A stretch of DNA of 14,266 nucleotides, from the NCBI GenBank assembly GCA_943704525.1, contig CALSCQ010001426.1:1-14266 (forward strand), given 5' to 3'. The stretch is from Pigoraptor vietnamica. Taxonomy: Eukaryota > Opisthokonta > Filasterea. Shown piece after piece: positions 1 to 7,702 of this stretch. The stretch's first letter is position 1, and each line of letters opens with the position of its first letter. Below the pieces are notes generated by a model, which did no database searches, had not been told where the DNA came from, and worked only from the letters and a program-made list of their open reading frames with translations. The translations under genes and the position numbers were made by a program.

Positions 1-118
<118 letters not shown>

Positions 119-150
119 CCACTGCCGCAACCATGGCCGAATGTACGCAC

Positions 151-1752
151 ATGTGAAATCAATCGTCTCGACGTTGCTCTTGGCCTTGGCCTGGCTGTCG
201 CGGTTGCCGCCGAGCGACACAAACGGCTTGTTGTTGGCGTCCGTTTCGATCTTCCACGAGTCGTTGCTGGCGATGAACTTGTCCAGCGCCTCACCTGCGG
301 CAGCGTGTGAGAAGAGCAAAGGGATAAGGAACCGAGGCAAACACACACTGCCCAAGGCGAGCGCAGCGGCCACTCAACGGCCACACGGGACCCGTTTAAA
401 ATAGCGACAGAAGCAAGAAGCACTTCACGCAGCGTCGGCAAAAGACGTTCACCAATGAAGACCCAAGCAAACACTTATGTCACAGCACATGCACACCCAC
501 CCTCGAGATTAAGGAGCGCCGAGATGAGGTTCTTGCCAATCGTCTGGTACGTGATCGAGAGAATGTGCGCAATGTCTGCACGCACGCACACACGCACACG
601 CACATGCACACTCCGTGTGAGATGACAAGGAAGTAATGCATCGACCGGCGAAGCTATACATTAGACCTGCGCGCTCACGAGCAGCACTCTCACGATAATG
701 TTACACATCTACGGCACTGACGGGGTGCACATCTCCCAAGCTGGCCAAGAGATGGTCAGCACGCCCACACTCGCACGCGTGCGCACATGTACCACAAGCA
801 GCACATATCCACACGAAGGGACCAACTGTCAAACATTCGCAACACTTTCCATCGGCGCCACCCACATTTCCTGATCGAGTTGGGGAAGTCCACCACGTGC
901 TCCACAAGCTCGGGCGTCTCCGCAATCTCCGCCCAAAAGTCGCGAAAGTGCGCCGTCTCGAGCAACTGCGACAGGTGCATCACGCGGCCGACCTGCTCGT
1001 CCTCGTGCTGTGGGCCAAGGGGCGAGTTCACAAGAGAGGGGAGTGGGGAATACAATCAAGGAAACCACACAGTGCAGAGATGCCTCGCATCACGCGCCAT
1101 GCGGCGACAGCCACGACGCATACATCTGCAACACACGCCATGAACGGATGCGGCCGTACATCCCACAAGACAGCACGCGGTCATGCAGTATTGGCGCACG
1201 TTTGGGCACAATCACGGCATCGCGAGCGGATACATAAGACTCCGGGATGAGGTAGAGGGACATGACAAAGTCGGTTGTGGGGAGGTTGCCGAGGGCCTTG
1301 AGGAGGATGTTTGTCACCACAGACACATTGAACGCCTTCGGGTTGAACTGGTAGCTGCACACAGCGAGAGAAAGAGAGAAAGAGAGAGCGAAACTTGCGT
1401 GAGCATTCGACGCCCTTCAACATACAAGACCATCGCGATCACAATAATAAGCGCCAGACTACAATCTGCGATCGCGCATCACTTACAGCTTGAGGAGAGC
1501 AAGGTTCGCCTCAAAATCGTATGCACCCGAAGTCACCTGCAATTGCGCACGTGTGTCAAAAAAAAGTACGTCAAGCAACGACAGGCGGCCCGGCATCAAC
1601 AAAATTGCGCGAACGAGAAAGCGAACCGAACAGAGCGCGCGGCGACCACGGACCTGCTGCTGTACATAGCTCTCGAGCACGGGGATGTGCTTTGGGTTGT
1701 AGCGCTCGATGCCCGCGAGCATCGTGTGGATGGACTTGGCGTCCTGCGCCAT
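151..1752 (-). CDS. EIF3K: Eukaryotic translation initiation factor 3 subunit K (eIF3k), 3' end off the window
   Basis: eIF3k is a small non-core subunit of the eIF3 complex, which binds the 40S ribosomal subunit during cytoplasmic translation initiation; the family has a HAM/PCI-like helical domain followed by a winged helix. Six exons are visible on the minus strand: 1752-1654, 1536-1487, 1354-1234, 1007-866, 575-501 and 294-151. Joined in frame they give about 210 residues, against about 218 in the human protein. Landmarks matching the family are GIERYNP near residue 15, AYDFEANLALLKLYQFNP near 38-55, NILLKALGNLP near 65, LSQLLETAHF, SITYQTIG, and the C-terminal SNVETIDF. The ATG at 1752 is chosen because it gives the usual start about 14 residues before GIERYNP. 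The last exon probably splices at GTGCGT (150-145), leaving a short terminal exon beyond position 1. The gene is head-to-head with MCEE. Identity is secure; the 3' end is incomplete. Confidence 0.93.
580..612. repeat. CA/CG-rich tract in eIF3k intron 4
   Basis: An imperfect run of CACG, CACA and CATG units lies just upstream of the eIF3k exon starting at 575, inside the 576-865 intron. On the gene's sense strand it is TG-rich and sits directly before the 3' splice site, where a pyrimidine tract might be expected. Confidence 0.7.
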
Positions 1753-2054
1753 CTTGCAAAGCACTGAAAACGAACCGCGAAAACAAACGGGCGCGTGTGG
1801 GGACCCTCCGATCAAAGTACGCTCAGAAAACGACAACCACGCACGTTGGGACAATGGCGCGTGTGAAAGATCGCCGATGCCCCTTTGCCGTTTCACTCAG
1901 CTGCGTGCACATGGCAGGCCAACTCCGCCTGGCCATCTGCAGTCTAACATCCGGGGTATGAGGATGGTGTAACAAACATTGTTACGTCGGCGCTTTCCGT
2001 CAGAAGGAGAAGTGTGTGGGCGCTCTTTCTCTCGTACGCTTTAAGTCGTCGACC
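1753..2054. promoter_or_regulatory. Putative bidirectional promoter between eIF3k and MCEE
   Basis: This 302-base gap separates the divergent start codons of eIF3k (minus) and MCEE (plus). I see no convincing TATA box. It carries the 1969-1985 inverted repeat, annotated separately. Both transcripts must start here unless non-coding first exons lie elsewhere. No further gene is supported in it; the small open frames lack family matches. Confidence 0.6.
1969..1985. promoter_or_regulatory. Inverted repeat GTAACA-5-TGTTAC
   Basis: Perfect 6-base arms, GTAACA at 1969-1974 and TGTTAC at 1980-1985, flank a 5-base spacer. The site is 70 bases upstream of the MCEE start codon. The core GTAAC...GTTAC recurs in two other promoters of this window. 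Its function as a binding site is inferred. Confidence 0.45.
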
Positions 2055-3142
2055 ATGTTGCGTGCAGTTGCCTCTGGGTTTGCGGCCGTCCGTTCGTCGG
2101 CGGCGTTTGCCGTGGGACGCCGGACGTTCGCGACAAAGGTGTGCAAAGTCCACTGGCGGGAAGGGCAGTGCGCAATCCGTCGCTTTTCTCTGCGCTCAGA
2201 ACTTACTAATGCCGCCCCTGTCTTGCTTCAGGATGTGCCGCCTGCACTGTGGAAGCTCGGTCGCCTGAATCACATCGCGATTGCGGTCCCAGACATGGCG
2301 AAGGCGGCGACGTTTTACCGCGAAGTGCTCGGCGGCAATGTCAGCGCGCAAGTGGTGCGTACGCCAGATTCCAAGCGCTGTTATTGTTGATGCAACGGTG
2401 TCCCCCTTCGTTCCGAATCCCATGTCGCCCATTCCGGTTTGGAGCAGGCAGTGGTCTTCTAGACCTTTTTTTTAGGTTAAACTTTAACCCCAGAGTCACC
2501 TTGAGCAAAGAGCATCAACTTAGAGTCACTTGAGCAAAAAATCATCCAACTTCGCTGCTTCTCACAAAAGAAAATCCCCTTCCTCAACGTTTCGCAGCCC
2601 CAACCCGAGCACGGCGTCTACACTGTGTTTGTGGACCTGGGCAACACCAAGATTGAGCTGCTTCACCCGTACGGCGATAACAGCCCGATCAAGAACTTCC
2701 TCGACAAGAACGCAAGCGGTGGCATGCACCACATCTGCATCGAGGTGGGCGTAATTCGCGACGTCTTCTCTTATTCGCGCACAGGGATACACCATTGAGT
2801 GCATACGTGCGTGCGTCCTTGCGTGTACATGTCTGTGTGTGTGTGTGTGAGTGCGTGTGTGTGTGTGTGTGTGCGTGTGTGCGCGCGTATGTGTGTGTAT
2901 GTGTGTGTACATGTGTTACATCGTGTGCGTGTGTGCGTCGCATGTGTGCGTGAGTGTATGCGTGCACCTTCTCACCTTTCTGCGCATAGGTCGACGACAT
3001 CAACAAAGCGATCAAGGACCTCCAGGCCAAGAAGATTCGCACGCTGACGCAGGAGGCCAAAATTGGCGCGCACGGCAAGCCCGTCGTCTTTCTCCATCCA
3101 AAGGACTGCAACGGAGTGCTTGTCGAGCTTGAGCAGGCGTAG
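2055..3142 (+). CDS. MCEE: Methylmalonyl-CoA epimerase, mitochondrial
   Basis: This enzyme interconverts the D and L (S/R) epimers of methylmalonyl-CoA between propionyl-CoA carboxylase and the B12-dependent mutase. Four exons (2055-2138, 2232-2354, 2598-2744, 2990-3142) join in frame to 168 residues ending in TAG. Residues 1-28, rich in Arg, Ala and Ser without acidic residues and ending RRTFATK, look like a mitochondrial presequence that is encoded exactly by exon 1. The rest is a glyoxalase/VOC-fold protein: WKLGRLNHIAIAVPD (residues 35-49) with His42, FVDLGNTKIELLHP, GGMHHICIE (110-118) with His113/114, IGAHGKPVVFLHPKDC, and LVELEQA at the C-terminus with Glu164. The conserved His, His and Glu match the metal-ligand positions of the family. 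The ATG at 2055 starts the presequence; the frame stays open upstream but only from a GTG. Intron 1 contains TACTAAT, a good branch-point match. The length agrees with the human enzyme (about 176). Confidence 0.96.
2475..2489. repeat. Palindrome GGTTAAA-C-TTTAACC in MCEE intron 2
   Basis: Two perfect 7-base arms flank one central C. The palindrome follows a run of T and immediately precedes the tandem duplication at 2492-2552. Together these make the 3' part of intron 2 look unlike the other introns. It could be a small insertion remnant, but no target-site duplication or terminal repeat was found. Confidence 0.6.
2492..2552. repeat. Adjacent 30/31-base tandem duplication in MCEE intron 2
   Basis: Copy 1 (2492-2521) and copy 2 (2522-2552) both start AGAGTCAC, contain TTGAGCAAA and end CAACTT, with a few substitutions and indels between them. 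They abut directly, 45 bases before the 3' splice site of the intron. This is a local duplication with no coding meaning. Confidence 0.8.
2821..2965. repeat. Imperfect (GT)n tract in MCEE intron 3
   Basis: About 145 bases of TG/GT units, interrupted by GC, GA and TA steps, fill most of the 2745-2989 intron. The tract is GT on the sense strand of MCEE. The open frames made of Cys-Val or His-Thr runs over it are repeat artefacts. Confidence 0.93.
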
Positions 3143-3536
3143 GGGCAGAATGAAATGCACTGTGTAGTAAAGCACTGTGTCCGTGCTGTTGACGTGCTAG
3201 CGAACAAACGGATGGCGGAAACACAAAATGCACTGTGCGTAGAGAGCAGCACTGTCCGTGCAGCCACTGCTAATTCGTGTGGGAATGAGTCGCCACATGC
3301 ACACAACTCGCGCGGCGTCAGAGGCAATTCATTATTGGACACCGTAATTGTGGCGCTGGTTGTCGCCTGCTAAAAGATACGAATTCGTAGCGTGCGACAC
3401 ACAAACGAATGCCGTGAGCAACCGAAGGGAGACGTGGCTGGGTGGCCGCGAGTCGCGCACGTTGCCACTATCATCGCGTCATACCATCGAGTTCCGTGAC
3501 AACAAACAGAGAAAGGGCGCAAATTGTGAGCGCCAC
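3143..3536. other. Tail-to-tail gap of MCEE and CYBC1 with a diverged direct repeat
   Basis: This 394-base gap should hold both 3' UTRs. A diverged direct repeat is present, with copies at about 3153-3186 and 3226-3261. Each copy contains AAATGCACTGTG and then GCACTGT followed by CCGTGC. As a result the heptamer GCACTGT occurs four times, at 3157, 3172, 3230 and 3249. No canonical AATAAA signal was seen next to either stop. An open frame on the plus strand (3348-4028) crosses into CYBC1 exons and is an antisense shadow. Confidence 0.65.
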
Positions 3537-4571
3537 TCAAGCGTCAATGCCCAGAAACTGCGATATCTGCTTTGCGAGTTCCGTCTCGTGCGCGCCAGAG
3601 CCAATGAAGAAGCCCTGGGACGTGGGAAGGCGCACGCCGTGGTCGAGGGCGACGATGATCCTGCAATAACACACAGATTTGAGTTGAGACCACACAAGCG
3701 GCGCTGTGGTTGCAACATGCATGGAGTGTCAAGCGGAAAAAACCATTGCGTGTTGATACGCTTCCAAGGGCACAGAGAGCGAGCAGAAGTACGAAGCAGA
3801 ACTGCAACCGAGTCGCATGGGTGCGGCGGCTGTATACCTCTTGCCCACGCGGCCGTAACCGCCAAACCCGAGGGAGTGCGATTCGACATCGACATCGCGG
3901 ATTTGATCGAGCTCTGCGACCACGTTCTTCCCCTTCGAGCCGAAGATGTCGACGCTGTTGAAGCTCGCCTTGCCTGCGACGGAAGCCGCACGCGTGTGAA
4001 GACGAGGGAGACGGCACTGTACGCGTGACGAACTCGCAGTTGCGCGAACCAGGACCATACACGCGACGTATACCGCACGCACACAGGTGTCAACGAATAT
4101 GCAGCACACACACCACACAGATGCACGTGGTCCGTACACAAGCGACAGCTCACCCGTCTCCTTGTTGAAGTCCGTGGTGTCCCAAGTGTCCGTGAAGAGA
4201 TAGGCGATCCACAGGCACATGCCGAGGTCGATGATCTGCCACTCGAGCGTATCGCGGAACTGCGTCGAGAGAACGATGCCCAGCACTACAAACGCTGCGG
4301 GCGGAGTGTGGAGAGGACACATCAGCACGCTGCATCACATTCGCGCCAAAAAACAAGCACACGCGGTTGTTACAAGTTCAAACGACGACGATGCTCGTCA
4401 TAGGAGCTGCCACTCACAGTATAATATCGACACTTTCTCAGACAGTCACATTACGTCGACATCACACACAATAATCCTTCACTCACTCAGGCTGAAAGCG
4501 TACGAGCGCCACGTCGGAGTGGCCCTCAGGCGCAGCACGTTCGGCTGCGGCCGTTCGATCGCATAACCCAT
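3537..4571 (-). CDS. CYBC1: EROS/CYBC1-like cytochrome b-245 chaperone homologue
   Basis: In mammals EROS (CYBC1) is an ER membrane protein that stabilises the NOX2-p22phox heterodimer; the family is distantly related to the photosystem assembly factor Ycf4. Four minus-strand exons (4571-4487, 4294-4154, 3973-3838, 3660-3537) join in frame to 161 residues ending in TGA. An N-terminal basic stretch with LRATPTWRSYAF is followed by two hydrophobic segments, about residues 25-39 and 49-65. Next come DFNKETGK (like the mammalian FDKSTGK), a soluble domain with IRDVDVE near residue 102 (mammalian IRDVSVE), RIIVALDHGVRLP, and AKQISQFLGI at the C-terminus (mammalian AKLITSFLEL). Human EROS is longer (187 residues) because of a Ser-rich tail that is absent here. 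The match is by pattern from memory of the human protein; segment order and spacing agree throughout. The gene is divergent from the lipid kinase. A NOX-chaperone role in this organism is inference. Confidence 0.85.
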
Positions 4572-5154
4572 CTCGGAGGTTGAAGAGACGAGCGACGAGA
4601 GGTCCAATACCAGCCACTTGTTATCTCGTTCGCAGGTTCCCCGTTATAAGTGAATCGCGACACGATTCGTGCGCATCATCCACACGACGGGCGCACGTGT
4701 GAGGAGCCGGGTGACCGCCAATATTGGCTCGTCTAGACGTCAGGGTGGGGGTTATGCCCGATGGTTTGGCGTTGGGTGGATGTTACAAGCCGCAATGCAG
4801 ATGCAACGCGAGGTTCGCGCCATTTCGTGCGAAGATTTCGCGATGCCAGCCACACAAGAAGCGCCTCCAAAAACGCCGTGACCCTTCCAGTGTTCGTCTC
4901 GAACTTCACGCGTGCTTATAACCTGTGTGGTTGACTTGCATCTTTTCGGTTTCATTCCAGGGCACTGTGTGTTGTGCCCGACACCGATTTTCGCAGCGGC
5001 GGTTTTCTCACCCACACTACCAAGATGGGACACCTCGCGTGCGTTTCGTGAGCTCGTTTGTCGTAGTGCGCTGAAAGCGAGCTTCGCGCGCTCGTGTTCC
5101 CTCCAGTTCGAACTCTCTGTTTAGCTGCTCGCACGTCATCGCGACAGAACCAAC
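4572..5154. promoter_or_regulatory. Putative bidirectional promoter between CYBC1 and the lipid kinase
   Basis: This 583-base region separates two divergent start codons and contains no supported gene. Visible elements are a GCCAATATTGGC palindrome near its left third, a CCAAT at about 4604 close to the CYBC1 start, and two TTATAA hexamers (4644-4649, 4916-4921). Just right of the CCAAT palindrome is a palindromic cluster GTCTAGAC/GACGTC at 4731-4741. TATA function is uncertain. The short open frames here have no family resemblance. Confidence 0.55.
4717..4728. promoter_or_regulatory. Palindromic double CCAAT box
   Basis: GCCAATATTGGC is a perfect 12-base palindrome containing CCAAT on both strands. 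It sits inside the divergent gap, about 146 bases from the CYBC1 start. CCAAT boxes recruit NF-Y type factors in eukaryotes and are common in bidirectional promoters; binding here is inferred. Confidence 0.5.
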
Positions 5155-7441
5155 ATGATGTCGGCCAATAGCAGCCTGACGTCGCTCGCGGCCGAAGATG
5201 CGCCGCTGGAACTCACCGTCCGAGTGCGGCGCGCGGATAAAAACACGCCGGTTGTGCTGCGGTTGACAAATCTCACCATTGAAGCGGCCGATGGCACCAA
5301 ATCGAAGCGCCGACAGGTGTGGAAGGCTATGGAAGTCCTTGCTATTATTTGCGCTTTATGTGTGTTGAGCGTCAAAGCGTCCGCAGCTGTGACCGCTGGC
5401 TTGACATACTCTTGTGTCTACAACTGTGTGCGACTGTTGCACGGTAGTACTGGCCTATGGGAGGCATCAACTCAACCCCTCGTGCTGTGCTTAATCGCTT
5501 GCAGATTCCGCTTCGGGACCTCATCGGAGTCGCCGTGGAGCAACACGTGGTGCGCTTTCACCTTCTCCTGCAACGGAGCCCTCTTGTGGACGACGGATTG
5601 GGTTATCTCAAGACGTACACGTTCGTGTTTGACACGCTCGATGCGCCCGCCGAACAGTTCATCACGGAGGCCAAGTCGCGGTGAGTGGTTCTCGGCGCTT
5701 AGTCCTCTCTTTGTTTCTGTGTGTGGCACAGGGGTACTCCTGGTGTGGCATGAGTGAGGAGAAATAGTATCACGGTGTATCACGGTGAGCGTCCAGTGAA
5801 TCTCATCGGCAATGGGTGGTCGTGGCGTGTGCGGTCTGTTGCGCTTGTTGTTGAAGACATCGCGTCCTTGCAGTGCCGGCCTGTCGAACGAGGGTTCGCG
5901 GTGGCTGGTCATCTCGAACCCGGTGGCCGGTGGGTCTTTGAGGGTACATGCATGTAGCGCACACACGCGAGACGCATAAATTCACACGGACCGGCGTGCT
6001 TGCGCGCATTCTACTTCCATTTTCCCGTGATAAACTTCCACTTTCTCGTGATAATCTTATTGGACAGTCGACAACTAACCCTTCACACACGGAAACTTGG
6101 CTCACACCCCTCTCCCTACATCCATCAGGGAGCAAGCGCGCCACCCGCACCTTCCGACAGAGCGCCGTCCCCGTCCTCGCGGCGGCGGGCCACTCGGTCG
6201 TGATACACGACCTGCAGCACCACGGGCACGCGACCGAACTCGCGCGTTCCGTCAACTTCTCCACGTACGACGGCATCATCGCGTGCGGGGGCGACGGTCT
6301 CGTCAACGAGATCATCAACGGGCTGCTGACGCGTGCGGACGGCGCCTACTCTCGTCGCCCCATCCCGATCGTCCCCTACCCCCTCGGCTCGCAGAACGCG
6401 CTTGCGGCAGCGATGGGCATTCGGGACGTGCGGCGCGCCATTATGGTGACCATCAAGGGTGAGGTGGGCCCGCTCGACGTGGGGTCGGCCACGGAGCTGC
6501 GCGGGGAAGTGGCGCGTGCGGCGCTGGACGGCCGCGCTCCCCCGGACGAGCGCGCGTCGCTGCCGCACGAGAATGGGGGCCTCGGGGGCGACCGCACGCG
6601 GTATTTTTGCTGCGCGCTGTACTATGGGTTCATGAGCGACGTGCTGAGGGACACGCTGCCGCGCCGGTGGATGGGCGCGCTGCGTTACGCGTACTGCGGT
6701 TTCATACGGATAGTGAGGGGCGTTCGGCCGTACGGCGCGACGGTGTCGTTTGTGCCGTCGCGCGCGCAGAGGACGCGCTGCGGGCGGTGCACCGGCGACG
6801 ACTGCGTCACGTGCCGGGTCGCCGTGGGCACGGCGATGGAGGGCACCCTCTCGTCGACAGTCGAGGGCGGGGAGCCTGCCGTGACGAAGCGCACGGGCGG
6901 ATTCACGACGGTGCTGTTCGGCTGCCACGCTGGCAAGGGCACGAACATTCCGGAGCAGGGTGGGATGTTCCCGTACGGACACATTTCCGACGGACTGTTT
7001 GACGTCGTCATGCTGCGCCCCGTGACGCGGTTCGAGCTGCTCCGCTTCACGTTCCGCGTGACGTCCGACGGCCGCAGCCACCTGTCCTTGCGCGACCGGC
7101 GCGGCGGGGAGCTCGTCGAGTACCACAAGACGAACGCCGCCGTCCTTCGGAGAGAGGACCGGCTCGTCGGCTTTGGGCTCGACGGCGAGTACGTGGACCC
7201 GCCCGGTTCAGACTGCTTCTACATTCGCATGCATCCCGGGCTCGTGCGCGTGATGTTGGTCTCGGGAGCGATGCGCCTGCGCGTGCCTGGAGACATTGGG
7301 GGCTACAAGGGCTTTTGTCGTCGCGTGTCGGACGTCGTTTCGCTCGACTTTGTGCGAAAGGTGGCGCGGAAGACGCGCAAGATATTCACGAGCAAGACGG
7401 CGCGAGAAGAGGCCGACCGCCGACCCCTTCTCGGGGTATGA
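5155..7441 (+). CDS. Sphingosine/ceramide kinase family lipid kinase (DAGK catalytic fold)
   Basis: Predicted to phosphorylate a sphingoid base, ceramide or related lipid. Exons 5155-5316, 5505-5680, 5874-5929 and 6129-7441 join to 568 residues. Residues 1-112 hold a beta-rich N-terminal domain including RRQIPLRDLIGVAVE, as seen before the catalytic domain of sphingosine and ceramide kinases. The catalytic part starts at WLVISNPVAGSKR, followed by ACGGDGLVNEIINGLL (183-198) with the GGDG signature and probable catalytic Asp187. VPYPLGSQNALA (213-224) comes next, where the usual GSGN is GSQN. A CX2CX4CX2C cluster at Cys349, 352, 357 and 360 recalls the Cys motif of ceramide kinases, as does RFELLRF. 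HISDGLFDVVML and FGLDGEYV complete the family pattern. Intron 3 splits the NPVAG loop. The large last exon starts at 6129; the open frame upstream of it is intronic. The substrate cannot be fixed from sequence, so no symbol is given. Confidence 0.88.
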
Positions 7442-7702
7442 GGAGAATGAAACCGAATGTTATGGTGTCCGTGGAGTGGCTTTGTTTGGAGAAACTTAGC
7501 ACATTGTGTGCGCCATCGGCGCCATCGGCGTACTTGGAAAACAAGAGCAGTGCACGCACTCAGTGCAAGCCTCTATCTCGAAGAATGTGACAACCGCACA
7601 CGAACTCATTCAAATCAAAAAAATATATGGAAGAAATATTGTACACGCACGCGCAGGCGCACGCAACGCACGCTCACGCAACGCGCCGCAACCGTTTGCC
7701 CA
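7442..7702. other. Tail-to-tail gap of the lipid kinase and WD40 genes
   Basis: A 261-base gap that should contain both 3' UTRs. It includes a short tandem GCCATCGGC repeat near 7511 and an A-rich stretch at about 7615-7640. A CACG-rich tract at 7641-7690 lies 13 bases from the WD40 stop and is TG-rich on the WD40 sense strand. I see no gene here. Confidence 0.6.

Noticed and set aside
2016-2054. Upstream extension of the MCEE frame
   Set aside because: It opens with a non-ATG codon. The ATG at 2055 begins a typical mitochondrial presequence.
2562-3047. Frames of His-Thr or Cys-Val runs (also at 9403-9963, 10138-10560, 12792-13111, 13249-13807)
   Set aside because: They are translations of CA/GT microsatellites and stay open only because the repeat lacks stop codons.
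3348-4028. 226-residue plus-strand frame
   Set aside because: It runs across CYBC1 exons 3 and 4 and an intron in antisense, and has no family resemblance.
5104-5116. GTTCGAACT resembling a tRNA B box
   Set aside because: No matching A box, anticodon arm or acceptor stem could be folded around it.
5948-6128. Upstream extension of the large kinase frame to an ATG at 5948
   Set aside because: This stretch is intron 3. The NPVAG loop is completed only by splicing 5929 to 6129, and the upstream residues have no match to the family.
6125-7126. 333-residue open frame on the minus strand opposite the lipid kinase
   Set aside because: It is antisense to a well-supported kinase exon; the composition (Arg, Ala, His, Val) is that of a GC-rich shadow frame and no motif is seen.
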